Below are positions 46,574 to 57,037 of a stretch of 64,000 bases of DNA, one piece after another. The position numbers and the translations under genes are program-made. The notes beneath the pieces were generated by a model. It had not been told where the DNA came from. It was given only the letters and a program-made list of their open reading frames with translations, and searched no databases. Source of the DNA: Sorex araneus (lineage: Eukaryota > Chordata > Mammalia > Eulipotyphla > Soricidae); NCBI RefSeq assembly GCF_027595985.1, contig NC_073302.1, positions 171,976,034 through 172,040,033 on the forward strand. Direction: 5' to 3'. Every line of letters starts with the position of its first letter. Position 1 is the first letter of the stretch.

Positions 46574-47241
46574 CAAAGGACCAGATACAGCAGGTAGAAT
46601 GCTTGCCTTGCACATGGTTGACTCAGGTTCAACCCCTAGGTCGCCAGAACCTGCCAGGGTCTCATCTGGGTGGGGAGCAGCATTGCTACAGATCCCCCAT
46701 CCCATGATTTCTTACGGGCCCTGTCACTGCAGACTTGTACCTTCGTCCAATGGGCACTGAAAGATGACGGTCGCCATGCCGCCACCACCAAAAGGAAAGG
46801 CCGAGGGACAAAAACCTTTCCATTCCTGGGGTGGCACAGGGCTGTAGCTTAGTTCACAGTCTAGAGGCATTTCTGCAAGAGGCCACTGAGTTCCGAAATT
46901 GGTTTGTATGTCTCTGGGATCATGGCCATTCAGGAGCAGAGGAGCCATTTGTTGGCATTCGCTTTGCGTCTCCTCTGGGCAGGGAGTAGTGCTGGTACCG
47001 ACCCCCCCATCCTGAGATTTCCCATGCGCCCCACCACTGCAAACTCGTACCTCTGTCCAATGGGCTCTGAAAGATGGTGGTCGCCATGCCGCCATCGCCA
47101 AAAGGAAAGGCTGAGGGACAAAAACCTTTCCCCTCTAGGGGTGGCATGGGGCCGTAGCTTAGTTCTCAGACTAGAGGCATTTCTGCAAGAAGCCGCTGGC
47201 TTCCGAAATTGGTTTATGTGCCTCTGAGGCTCTCTCTATAG
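46574..47241 (+). mobile_element. Chimeric insertion: SINE head plus two tandem ~310-bp GC-rich monomers
   Basis: A SINE tRNA-like head (about 46577-46642: TACAGCAGGTAGAATGC, CAGGTTCAACCCCTAGG) is joined to two tandem units. Matching points are 310 bp apart (AAGATGACGG at 46761, AAGATGGTGG at 47071; GATCCCCCAT at 46691, GACCCCCCCAT at 47000). The whole block is bracketed by TTTGGGCCATTATA (46560-46573) and TTTGGGTCATTATA (47242-47255), a probable TSD. There is no poly-A tail on either side. The monomer is also found in the composites at 59.7 and 62.9 kb. Frames of 60-125 codons within it are not conserved between copies. Confidence 0.75.
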
Positions 47242-47365
47242 TTTGGGTCATTATATTTTGCTTGGATATTCAACACCACCATTCAAGCATGCCTTCTAGG
47301 GGCAGATGCTAGATCATCTATTTTCCAGTGCTCACTTTGTATATCAAGAAAGATTGGAGAAATAG

Positions 47366-47436
47366 TCCTGGTCCCCACATGCTTGGGGAAGCTCATGGTC
47401 CTGGTCCCCAGAGCCATGCTTGAAGAAGCTCATGGT
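47366..47436 (+). repeat. Tandem duplication, ~34 bp unit
   Basis: TCCTGGTCCCCACATGCTTG… and TCCTGGTCCCCAGAGCCATG…, each ending in AAGCTCATGGT. Confidence 0.85.
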
Positions 47437-47586
47437 CACCAGGATTCCATCTGGAGAAGGGGGGGAGACTTTACCTCCTCCATTTGGGGCACCCCGGTGA
47501 TATTGGCTTGGTTTGGGGCCCAGAGCATTCTCCGGTGTTGCAGTCCCCCGCCAGCCAGGATTCTTCACTCAAGGTGGAGAGTTTTA

Positions 47587-47652
47587 ATTAATTAATTTTT
47601 AAAAATGGAAGTTCTGTGAGATACAGTTACAAAGTTGTTCATGATTGCACTA
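47587..47652 (-). mobile_element. L1 3' tip, antisense
   Basis: TTAATTAATTTTTAAAAATG, then GTGAGATACAGTTACAAAGT, TGTTCATGATTG. Confidence 0.7.
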
Positions 47653-47654
47653 AT

Positions 47655-48190
47655 AAGCATGCCTTTCCTCTGGCCATAGTAAAAAGCAGCTTAGAAAGTT
47701 GATAAAAGTAGCTAAAACCTAGATTCCTGAGCCAGAGAATGGTAGTAGACGGGATATTTCAGTGACTCAAAAGTCTTTGGTTGGTCCTTGCTTTGTAATT
47801 CCACCCCTCCAGGGTAACATGAAAATAAAAGCAGCGCATCTGAGTCTCCTCCATCATGATCATCTATGCCGATTCCTGAAACGAGAGCAGTTTGATGGAC
47901 GGGGAGACTTGCATTCAGAACTGAGTGGTGAGAGGAAGCCAAGGGGTTTTCCTTGCTGGCTGTAGAGCAAAGAATAATGACTTGGTCCATTCAGTTCTTG
48001 AGTTTTCTATTGGCAGGTCCCTGATGAAGACAGAGCCTTGAAACTGGTAAGTGAAAGCTTTAGCTTAGAGACTGAGCTCGAGTGTTTGTTCCATGGGCAT
48101 ATATTCCTGAATGGTGACTTAATCCCATCTTCCTCTTTGGCTTTCTTTAACAATGATTAACAGTGATTACTGGTTTAGGTGATGGATATT
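47655..48190. other. Intergenic stretch without recognisable features
   Basis: Frames of up to 92 codons occur here but no protein was recognised. Confidence 0.45.
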
Positions 48191-48191
48191 A

Positions 48192-48340
48192 TAGGGCCAG
48201 AGTGATAGTACAGTGGGTAGGGCATTTGCCTTGCATGTTACCAACCCAGGTTCATCCCTGGCATCCTATGTGATCCCCTGAGCATTGCCAGGAATAATTC
48301 CTGAGCACCCTGGGTGTGGTCCCCCAATGCCGCTCCCTTT
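48192..48340 (+). mobile_element. SINE A, sense
   Basis: GGGCCAGAGTGATAGTACAG…CCCAGGTTCATCCCTGGC…CCCCTGAGCATTGCCAGG…CACCCTGGGTGTGGTCCC. Confidence 0.9.
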
Positions 48341-48413
48341 ATTGAAACCCAATTATGAACAATTTTGTAACTGTATATCACAGTGATTCAATTTTTAGAA
48401 ATTAATTAATTAA
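48341..48413 (+). mobile_element. L1 3' tip, sense
   Basis: AACAATTTTGTAACTGTATA then TCACAGTGATTCAATTTTTA and ATTAATTAATTAAA tail; the mirror image of the piece at 47.6 kb. Confidence 0.72.
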
Positions 48414-48669
48414 AGCCCCTCACCCTGCCCCCTTGCCAAATATGATTGACAGTGTTATAGTATCCTCTTTGGAGATGCTAGTTCAGAAACTCGTGTGTAC
48501 AAAGTATAAACACTGAGAGTATTATGGGCTCATGGCACATAATCACTTCTGAGACCAATGGAGACATCTGTTGTTGTACTGTGTTACACTTACTTGAGAT
48601 GTGAATCTCAATTCACATAGCAGCGTTTCTCAATCTGTAGTATAGGTAAAAATTGCCAGTAATTGAGCC

Positions 48670-48845
48670 ACCAGAAACATAAGATAGTGCAGTGGGTAGT
48701 GGGTAAAGATACTTGCCTTGCATGTGGTCAAGTCAGGTTCTATTCTGGCACCCCATATGGTTCACTAGCCCTGCCAAGAGTGATCACTGAGCACAGGAGT
48801 AAGTCCTGAGCATCACTGAGTATAACCTCCCAAACAAAAGCAAAA
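48670..48845 (+). mobile_element. SINE A, sense, with small internal duplication
   Basis: AGTGCAGTGGGTAGTGGGTA shows a duplicated GTGGGTA in the A-box region; CCCCATATGGTTC core. Confidence 0.85.
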
Positions 48846-49039
48846 GTTAACAGAAGAGATGTATATTCCAAGTTTCTTCCACCAAGAGTCTGACTCCTTT
48901 GGGCTGAAATGGAGCCCAAGAATCTGTACTTAACAACTATGCAGGCGATTCAGGTTTTCTGTCCACACTTTCAGAAAAACAGAACTGTACGTACATCAGT
49001 CTTAGACATCTTAATTCTTACTATCCCTTATTCATTGAT

Positions 49040-49080
49040 GTTAATTTTATGTCTGGCACGTGGTAGGTGCTCTGGGAGTG
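49040..49080 (+). mobile_element. MIR 3' fragment, sense
   Basis: GTCTGGCACGTGGTAGGTGC matches the end of MIR. Confidence 0.5.
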
Positions 49081-49082
49081 TT

Positions 49083-49250
49083 TAGGTTTTGTTTTCAGGG
49101 CCACATCCAGCAGTGCCCGGGACTATTCCCAGCTTTGCACTGTGGGGTTGCTCTCAGCAGTGCTTGGGGGACCATGCGGTGCCAGGGACTGAACTCAGAT
49201 TCCCACCATGCAATCACTTACTCAGTCTGTTGAACTCTCTTTGGCCCCTG
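49083..49250 (-). mobile_element. SINE A, antisense
   Basis: GGTTTTGTTTTCAGGGCCAC…GGGGGACCATGCGGTGCCAG…CTCTCTTTGGCCCC. Confidence 0.85.
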
Positions 49251-49254
49251 CATG

Positions 49255-50096
49255 TGTTCACGCCCCTCCCCTCTCCACGGTCCCTCTGTTGTTGTTATTG
49301 CAGGGTGAGTGCTTACACTGCAGGATACTGTTCCCCTCGGGTTCACCTTGAGGCTATAGCCATCAGTCCCTTAGACACCCTCAATTGCATGTGCACACTT
49401 GCCCCCTGGGGTTACCCTTATGCTTGCACAGTGCTCTTTAGGGCTTCACTCCCTGGCTGTGTGCTCACACATTTTTCATGTGCCTTCACCCTGAAGGCAT
49501 GGTGCTCACATGTCTGGGTTAGAACAAAGTGAACTGCCAGGCTCAAAGGGCAGAGCTGCTGGGCTCCCTTCAGCGCATGTGGCAGCAGTGAGAATTGAAC
49601 TTGCAGCTTTAAGCTTACCATGCTGCTGTTGGAAGCCACGGAGATGCTCTTAGTACCCGTCAGTGTTTGCTCAGTGGTTTCTTTGTACAATATAATAAGA
49701 ATCAGAAATACTGAAACCAGTGACACTTTATATACAACTATTGAGCTCAAAATCTAAGAATGTTTGGAACCCAAGAAGTAAATTGAGTAATATTTTTCTA
49801 TCCAGTGATTCAAAAGATTCTCTAAGGGTCAGGCTTCTGGTTCAGTGCATTTTGCACTAAAGCTAGCATTCATTTTGCATGCTTGATTACACATGAGATA
49901 CTACACAGTGATTTTTGACTTACTTTCACTGGGGAAATTGTACCCGTATGTCTGACATGCTTATCATTAAAGAAGGTATCTTATTCCAGAGCTTGAGTGC
50001 TTGGTTCTGACAGATTGTTTACACTCCTTCAAGTCTTTACTGACTATCTCCTAGGTGCCAGGAACTTACATTGGAGGAAGGCAGCATTTTGAAATA
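49255..50096. other. Intergenic stretch
   Basis: No gene recognised. A short L2/MIR-like piece (TACTGACTATCTCCTAGGTG, about 50038-50070) abuts the U1 pseudogene. Confidence 0.4.
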
Positions 50097-50258
50097 GTAC
50101 TTACCTGGCAGGGGAGATACCATGATCATGAAGGTGGTTTTCCAGGGCGAGCTTGTCCATTGCACTCCGGATGTGCTGATCCCTCCAATTTCCCCAAATG
50201 TGGGAAATTCAACTGCATAATTTGTGGTAGTGAAAGACTGTGTTCGCACTCTCCCCTG
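50097..50258 (+). pseudogene. U1 snRNA pseudogene, full length
   Basis: The sequence follows U1 from its 5' end (GTACTTACCTGGCAGGGG, first base changed from A to G) to the terminal CTCCCCTG, 162 nt against the usual 164. The 5'-splice-site-pairing ACTTACCTG, the U1A loop ATTGCACTCC and the Sm site AATTTGTGG are intact. About a dozen substitutions and two one-base deletions (CAGGGCGAGCTTG) make it a likely pseudogene. GTTTAAATGGAAAA about 10 nt downstream resembles the snRNA 3' box, and there is no A-tail. This fits a DNA-level copy, but no convincing proximal sequence element is visible upstream. Confidence 0.92.
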
Positions 50259-50316
50259 GTCTTGCTGGTTTAAATGGAAAAAACTTAATTATATTTGAAG
50301 TTCCAGTTTTTAAATG

Positions 50317-50561
50317 GGCTGGAGCAATAGCATAGCGGTAGGGCGTTTGCCTTGCATGCGGCTGACCCGGGTTCGGTTCTTCTTGGAGAGCCGGCAAGCT
50401 ACTGAGAGTATCCTGCCTGCATAGCAGATCCTGGCAAGCTACCCATGGCGTATTCGATATGCCAAAAATAGTAACAACAAGTCTCACAATGGAGACGTTA
50501 CTGGTGCCCACTCGAGCAAATCAGTGAACAATAGGATGACAGTGCTACAGTGCTACAGTCT
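50317..50561 (+). mobile_element. SINE B, full length, sense
   Basis: GGGCTGGAGCAATAGCATAG head, GGGTTCGGTTC B box, GGCGTATTCGATATGCC and GTCTCACAATGGAGAC stems, ends GACAGTGCTACAGTGCTACA. Confidence 0.95.
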
Positions 50562-50564
50562 AGT

Positions 50565-51230
50565 TTAAAGAGGTGTTTGACCATAATCAAATAGTTTGGA
50601 ACAGAGAAAAATACCAACTCAATATCTGGAGACTTTAAGAAATATATCTTTGATATAAAATCAGGAGACTAACTTTGGTGTCCTCAAGGAAAATATATAT
50701 TAATCTAGTCTAGAATAACTGTCTCAACTTCATTGGTCTCTTGTTACCATTTGATTTAAAGTGCATTTAAAATAATTTGATGAGGAATTCAGGTCTGATC
50801 TGAATAAGATTTTCAAATGATTATTAAAAGAAAACACACTTGAGTTGCTTAGAGTGAGGAATATAGTAATATCTTAGAATGGATCCCAGCCTAGGTTATA
50901 TATATGCTGAGAACATTTTTCCCAAGTGAACACTGTAAAGAAAGGGTAACATTCTGCTTGATTAATCTAATCTGCACATTAGATTAGAAATAAAAAGACT
51001 TTAATCCTGGGGCTACTTACTACACCTGGGTAGTGATCTTGGCATATCACTTAACTTCTGATGAAGTTAAATCCTCAATTTACTCTCAGTATAAGATTAT
51101 GTCCAAGTTGTTTCCTTGCAGTGCTCTATTTGTTCATTCAGTTAGAGCTCATTGAGCACTTTACTGATGCAAGTCAATAGACACCATGAAGCAAAGGTGT
51201 GCTTTCATATGGGATATAAAAACAAATAAT
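50565..51230. other. Intergenic stretch without recognisable features
   Basis: AT-rich unique DNA. Confidence 0.5.
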
Positions 51231-51244
51231 TAAAGAGAGAATGT

Positions 51245-51416
51245 GGGGCTGGAGTGATAGCACAGCGGGTAGGGCGTTTTCCTTGCACGTGGCTGACCCG
51301 GGTTCAAATCCCAGCATCCCATATGGTTCCCTGAGCACCGCCAGGAGTAATTCCTGAGTGCAGAGCCAGGAGTAACCCCTGTGCATTGCCGGGTATGACC
51401 CAAAAAGAAAAAAAAA
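51245..51416 (+). mobile_element. SINE A, sense, young, with 14-bp TSD
   Basis: Close to consensus. Perfect TAAAGAGAGAATGT at 51231-51244 and 51417-51430. Confidence 0.98.
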
Positions 51417-51430
51417 TAAAGAGAGAATGT

Positions 51431-52299
51431 TTCATATTTTATGTTAGTTCTATGATTTCCTTAGTCTAAAAACCCATAGTTCTTCTGATCAATAAATTAA
51501 TTGCAGAGGATGAAGCAAGAAGAAAACTAACCTTAAGGATCAGTTTATGGACTGTGCCCTGCCTTGCAGGATAGAAATCACATGGAATTCCCTCACATTT
51601 TGGTTAAAAAGCTGTATATATTTTGCTTAGTAAGGTAAAAGGGAAAAACATGATATACTTGAGACTATATAAATAACTCAACAGATAATTGTATTTAGTT
51701 CTTTTTACAATATTAAAAATTATAATGGATATTCCTTACATTTTAGGCTTCCCTAAAGAAAAAAACCTGCTGTATGGTATTTTGTTAAGAAATATGTTTT
51801 TAATCTATTGCAAGAATGAGAATCTGATGTAACTCAGCTTCATGCCTCCGTTACTAAGACTTGTCTTTCAGATTCTGAGTCATATTCTCTAATATATTTT
51901 CTGAACTTCCTTTTATAACCATAGCACCTTCAGACTTGAACCTGAATAACCTGTCTTGTATAATGTCCGGGTACTGAGACTTGGAATTTTGTATTAAGAG
52001 TTTCGTGTCAGACCTGGAGAGTCTTTTGTCTTGAGCTTGAATTCCTCCTCCAGTTATTCTATATCTCCAAATATACATATACTCCATACTCTCTCTCTCT
52101 CTTTTACAGTAGGCAATCTGGGCTACTTACATATAAGTGGTGGAACTATTTGCAAAGTTAAAAAAAAAATCAGGCTAACATCACACCACACTCATATGAC
52201 TTTACACTCTTTATTGGCAGATGTACCACTTAGAAGCAATCTGTTCAAGTGTACTTATATATGCCTTAATGGTACATTGTGTTTTGAAAAGTCCTTGTA
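51431..52299. other. Intergenic stretch
   Basis: An open frame of 77 codons on the minus strand (51854-52087, beginning MEYMYIWRYRITGGG) has no recognisable family; it may be a chance frame or an old element. Confidence 0.4.
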
Positions 52300-52720
52300 T
52301 TGGTCTATTCATCAGTATCCTTAATTGCAAGTGACAGAAATTCAACTCCAATGAACTCAAGCATAAAGAAAATGTATTGGCCTTTTTAACTAGAAAGTCC
52401 AGTTCTAGAAGTGGCTTTGGTGCATCTGAATCCAAGGACTCAGTAGAAGTCCTGGCTCTCCTACCTTCTGTTACTCAATTCAGCATCGCTCTGTGTATTG
52501 GAATCATTTGCAGGCAAATTATCTGCACGAAGTTGTTACAATGTCCATTTGCACCTTCAGACTTACTTAGACTTAATTACTTAAGATCAGAGGAAGAGAC
52601 ACGCTAGGGTCTATAATAGTATATATCTCATCAGGGGACTCCAATGGTTATGCTTGGGTCATAAGCTCACCCTTGGCACCAGTTTCTATCGATGGCAGAA
52701 GATAGACTGACAAATGCAGA
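52300..52720 (+). mobile_element. Ancient mammalian interspersed repeat (family uncertain)
   Basis: AATTGCAAGTGACAGAAATT, CAACTCCAATGAACTCAAGC and a later TGGTTATGCTTGGGTCATAA follow a repeat order I recall from other mammals, but I cannot name the family safely. Confidence 0.45.
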
Positions 52721-53208
52721 CATTGCAATAGCTACTAATGCCAGGGTGGAGGGAGACCCTTTGATGGACAACTCCAGAGGCCCAATCTGCGAAAGAGCAT
52801 CAGGGTCCTAAAGGATGCCAGGCAGACACAAAAACCATCTTTATTACTTCTGGTAAGGTGTTATTGACACAAAGTCAATGGCTACTACCTTTGGTAGGAT
52901 GTGACTGAGCACTCTTAAGTGGAAGGAACACTGTGATTTATTTGCCACAAAAATCAAAGCAGCTTTGAAGGATCTGGCAACATTTATTTGTTTTTGGAAC
53001 CAACTCAATATTGTATGGATCTATTCAACTTACTGTCTCTTGATCTCTCATGGTAATATAATGCTTTTCTCCAAATTGCCATTTTATTAATATTATTTTT
53101 CCAATTTTATCAAGTTTTTATAAATATTCCCATTTTGATTGCTTGCACAAATGTCGCTTATTTCATATTGAAAATTCCAGTGTCCTCACTTTGAGTGGTC
53201 TTTTAAAA
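52721..53208. other. Intergenic stretch without recognisable features
   Basis: Nothing gene-like recognised. Confidence 0.45.
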
Positions 53209-53220
53209 TGTAGTTGCTTT

Positions 53221-53386
53221 GGGGGCTGGAGAGATACTAAAGCAGCTTGGGAACTTGTCTTGCACATGGCCAATCACATATGGTCTCCTTATTCCTGCCA
53301 GGAGTGATCTCTGAGCACAAAGTTAGGAATAAGCCCTGACAGGAATAAGCCCTGTCATTAGGTGTGGCCCCAAGGCACAAAAAATG
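53221..53386 (+). mobile_element. SINE A, sense, with TSD and internal duplication
   Basis: AGGAATAAGCCCTG is repeated (about 53326-53355). TGTAGTTGCTTT flanks it at 53209-53220 and 53387-53398. Confidence 0.9.
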
Positions 53387-53399
53387 TGTAGTTGCTTTT

Positions 53400-53812
53400 G
53401 GGGTTGCCCAGTGTCATAGCACCTGCCTTGCAGGTGTAAACTGTGAGTTTGATCTCAGTGCTACCCACATGTACCCAAGGTGGTCCTGGTAGCCTGACTG
53501 CCTGGAAACCCATGTAACACAATTGAGTGTGTGATCAGCAGAGCACCTCACTCAGGTGCATGTGGGCATCACTATTGAACCATGAGACTGGTCACAGCTC
53601 TGCAAGAAGCGAAGTGCAAGCTCTGTGGCCAGAGCTGCAATGCTAGCAATGGCCACGTGAATGCTGCTGAGATTCCCATCGACTGCTGCCACTGGAGTGC
53701 ATGCATGAGCACACAGGCAAGCATTCCACTAAAGTGTGAGCACCACAACTACATGTGCTCCCCAAAGTATATATGAATCTCCTTTATCACAATAAAACCA
53801 AAGGAAATAGAG
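53400..53812 (+). mobile_element. Long SINE-like element with a different body (unnamed)
   Basis: A weak tRNA-like head (CAGTGTCATAGCACCTGCCT…GTGAGTTTGATCTCAG) is followed by about 300 bp not seen in SINE A or B (CATGTGGGCATCACTATTG, GCATGCATGAGCACACAGGC) and an ACAATAAAACC end. A 64-codon frame inside (53582-53776) is probably incidental. Confidence 0.4.
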
Positions 53813-53929
53813 GGAAATAATGTTTTAAAAAAGTCATTCTTTGTTTTTTATGGGGGGAAGGGGTGGGGTACACTGAAAGATGTTTGGGGAATATTCCTAC
53901 CTCTGAGTGTGGGAGTCTCAAGACTTGTT

Positions 53930-54002
53930 CATATATATATAATATATATATTCATATATATAATATATATCCAAATATATATATATACATATATATATAT
54001 TT
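53930..54002. repeat. (TA)n-rich tract
   Basis: Interrupted TATA sequence at the tail side of an antisense SINE. Confidence 0.9.
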
Positions 54003-54004
54003 GA

Positions 54005-54150
54005 AGGGGTGGCCAACATTCATTGGTGCTCAGGGCTTACTCCTGGCTCTGCATTCAGGGATAACTCCTGGTAGTCTTGGGGAACCATATGGGGTGTGGT
54101 GGATCAAACCAGGGTCTGCTGTATAAAAGGTAAGCTCTCTGGCTTCTTAA
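54005..54150 (-). mobile_element. SINE A, antisense
   Basis: GGGTGGCCAACATTCATTGG…TACTCCTGGCTCTGCATTC…GGGGAACCATATGGGGTG. Confidence 0.85.
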
Positions 54151-54164
54151 GGTTTGTTCTTTCA

Positions 54165-54288
54165 CAACCTAGATGTGCTGGTGGTATTTGTTACCTAGAA
54201 TTTTGTGGTGCTGTGATTCAAACCAGGGCTGTGATGACAGCTGCATGCTAGACATGCACCTTAAGCTTTGTTCTATCTCTACAGTCAT
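54165..54288 (-). mobile_element. SINE A, antisense, degraded
   Basis: GTGGTGCTGTGATTCAAACC…GTTCTATCTCTACAG. Confidence 0.5.
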
Positions 54289-54289
54289 C

Positions 54290-54800
54290 AGAAAAAGGTT
54301 TTTCAACGACCTCAGTTAAAAGCTCCAGGCAAATGACATTTTCCTTACATAAAACATTTTGATTTCTCAGATTTTGACCCCAATAAACTTTCTGATAAGG
54401 AAAAATAAACACACACACATGCATGCATGAAGGAAGAGTTACATTCAGTATAGCAAGTTTAAATATAGTAATCTTTATTTCATACTCACAATTAGGACAG
54501 CTCCAGCTTTTAAAATAGGGTAAGAAGAAAGCTGGCATACAAATCAACATTTAAATATAACACAATGGATAGCTTTGCATATCAAAGATGATTAATAAAA
54601 TGTAAGCTGATTTTGGCTTTAGAAAACATGCTAGCAGTTCTATGGTTGTCCCCTCTTACCATGCTCGGAACTTCTGTCATGGGGGCTAAGAAGATATGAA
54701 ATTATTACAAACTGCCCTCCTGTATTGTTAACATTAAATCTCTTAGGATAGGACGTGATGTAGGTGCAGTGAACACATGCATGTGGTTCTCTGTTCCTTT
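54290..54800. other. Intergenic stretch without recognisable features
   Basis: Nothing gene-like recognised. Confidence 0.45.
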
Positions 54801-54802
54801 TA

Positions 54803-54826
54803 TATATGTGTGTGTGTGTGTGTGTC
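54803..54826. repeat. (TG)n microsatellite, short
   Basis: About 9 TG units after TATATA. Confidence 0.85.
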
Positions 54827-54839
54827 TATACATAGATAT

Positions 54840-54903
54840 TTGCAATTCTGGGAAGTGAACGTGCAAGGCCAGTGCTCAGTCATTGAGCTATATTCAAGCC
54901 TCT
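54840..54903 (-). mobile_element. SINE A fragment, antisense
   Basis: GGGAAGTGAACGTGCAAGGC and CATTGAGCTATATTCAAGCC. Confidence 0.5.
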
Positions 54904-54907
54904 TCTT

Positions 54908-55101
54908 TGTTTTGTGATTTTTTTTGGGGGGGGTGGTCACATACAGCAGTGCTTAGGTTCTATTTCCTGGATCATTGCTCAGTGCTCAGGAATCACTTCT
55001 GGTGGTGCTGGGGCGGGGGAGGGCTCTGTAATACTGGGGATTGAACTGTGGTGGAAGCATGCAAGACAAGCACCTTAATCCCTGTTCTATCTTCCCAGCC
55101 C
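54908..55101 (-). mobile_element. SINE A, antisense
   Basis: GGTCACATACAGCAGTGCTT…GGAATCACTTCTGGTGGTGC…GGGGATTGAACTGTGG…CTATCTTCCCAGCCC; a G-rich expansion in the middle. Confidence 0.85.
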
Positions 55102-55149
55102 TCTGGTTTATTTTTTGTGTTGTTCATTTTAACAAAAGCATATCTTGTT

Positions 55150-55401
55150 TTTGGCGAGAGCGATAACACAGAAAGTAAGGTGTTTGCCTTGTGCGAGGCT
55201 GATCCGGGTTTGATTCCTCTGCCCCTGTCAGAGAGCTCTGCAAGCTACGGCGAGTATCTTGCTCCCATGGCAGAGCCTAGCAAGCTACCCGTGGCATATT
55301 CGATATGCCAAAAACAGTGATAACAAGTCTCACAATGGAGACGTTACTGGTGCCCGCTCAAGCAAATTGATGAGCAACGGGATGACAGTGACAGTGACAG
55401 T
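55150..55401 (+). mobile_element. SINE B, full length, sense
   Basis: GGCGAGAGCGATAACACAG head; GGCATATTCGATATGCC and GTCTCACAATGGAGAC stems; tail (GACAGT)4. Confidence 0.93.
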
Positions 55402-55509
55402 GTGAGAGAATGACTTGTTCCTAGGAAATGCATGTTGAAATATTTAGTGGGAAAGAAGTATGGTGTTTTCAATTTATTCTCCAAAAGTTAGGGACAATAA
55501 TAATATGAT

Positions 55510-55748
55510 GTCACTGTCACTGTCATCCCATTGCTCATCGATTTGCTCAAGCAGTAACGTCTCCATTGTAAGACTTGTTGTCACTGTTTTTGGCATATCG
55601 AATATGCCCTGGGTAGCTTGCCAGGCTCTGCCGTGCGGGCGAGATACTCTTGGTAGCTTGCCGGGCTCTCAGAGAGGGGCAGAGGAATCAAACTCGGGTT
55701 GACCAAGTGCAAGGCAAACGCCCTACCGTTGTGCTATAGCTGCAGCCC
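55510..55748 (-). mobile_element. SINE B, full length, antisense, with 11-bp TSD
   Basis: Starts GTCACTGTCACTGTCATCCC; ends TGTGCTATAGCTGCAGCCC. AATAATATGAT at 55499-55509 and 55749-55759. It forms an inverted pair with the preceding copy across about 108 bp. Confidence 0.96.
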
Positions 55749-56044
55749 AATAATATGATATTCTAGTTAATGAATATTTTATCATTTACTTGATCAGTCT
55801 AAGGTGGATAATTATCTGTGAAGGTATACGAGAAAGTTGAATACATTCAACCTCATGTGACTGGATTTTCTTCAATTATATTATCTGGCTTGAAATGCTA
55901 TACATTAAAATGATTTAGATTATATTTCAGCATTCATATACACATTATTAGAGTTAATGATTACATCCTTACAATGTTACCTGAAAGGATTTGTGGTGAA
56001 ATATGGGGATAGAATGAAAAGATGAGAGATTTTTGCAACATTTT

Positions 56045-56170
56045 AGAGGAAATTAAGCAGAAAGCATCACACATGGTCTTCACAGCACACCCAGGAGTTA
56101 CTACTGAGCACAGTGACAGGAGTAATCCCTGAGAATCACCAGGTATGTTCCCCAAGCCTCTCCTATAAAT
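56045..56170 (+). mobile_element. SINE A, sense, 5'-truncated
   Basis: ACATGGTCTTCACAGCACAC, CAGGAGTAATCCCTGAG, CACCAGGTATGTTCCCC. Confidence 0.7.
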
Positions 56171-56174
56171 AAAA

Positions 56175-56989
56175 AACAAGCAAGCAAGAATAAGACAAAT
56201 ATTCAGAATATTGTCATAGAATAAGACAAATTATCAGAATATGAATCTCTAGCCTGTAAAGGCCTACTTAGTAGTTAACAAATTGAATGAGAAGGGACTC
56301 TTGCAAAGACCTTTTTCATCAAATGTTGGCACCGTCAGATAAAAGACAGAATGCTGAGAGACCAGGTCTTCTGTCATACGTTAAGAACCAGACATTGCAG
56401 GAAATTCCACCCATCTTTGTGTTCTCCTGTAGATTCAGCAAGTGAAGATAACAGCCCTGCAATAGCTAAATATCCAAGCTTTAAAAACATTTTAAAAGCC
56501 CCGATTGAAATAACAGCCTATCATTTTCTTTTCTTCCTCCCCCCCCCACACATTTGAAAAATCTTGTACTTCCAATATACCTCAATTACATAATTATCAG
56601 ATATTCTTGTAGATTTTAAAAGGTGTTTTCATGTTCATATTCTGCAATTAATCGATCAGTATGCTTCCATTAAGTGTAATCTTTTATGCTTTGTCTTCTG
56701 GTCTTTGAGACATAGTTTAGCTCAATAATACCCTTTGAGGCTTTCCCCACTTTTGGTTGACTTCAATAATAGTCCCTGGTCAGACTAAGAAACCCTGAGA
56801 GTGCTACAGAGGATGTTTTCCTCATTGTCTCTGTAGATTAAGTCTTCTAAGAGTATTTTCTTTCTGAGTGCAAGATTAGATTTACCGTCATTGGTTCTGT
56901 TAGCTTTCACTGTGTAAATAATGGTTAAATGAATGTCATTCCTTATCTATTTCCTTGACATTTGTACTTGTTTGCAATATTTCTGCAGT
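56175..56989. other. Intergenic stretch without recognisable features
   Basis: AT-rich unique DNA; a short CA-flanked C run at 56540-56548. Confidence 0.45.
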
Positions 56990-57037
56990 ATATTATGGGC
57001 TGAATATTTGTACTCCTTAAAATTCATATATTAGTCT

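Noticed and set aside
46554..47227. Overlapping frames of 60-125 codons in the tandem monomers
   Set aside because: Frames differ between the two monomers and between the composite copies, so they are not under coding selection.
46574..47241. Tandem block as a segmental duplication or satellite
   Set aside because: Only two units are present, they are bounded by a probable TSD, and the unit also occurs singly in dispersed elements, which fits a retroelement better.
49089..49532. 147-codon plus-strand frame
   Set aside because: Starts within an antisense SINE and runs into unrelated DNA; no recognisable protein.
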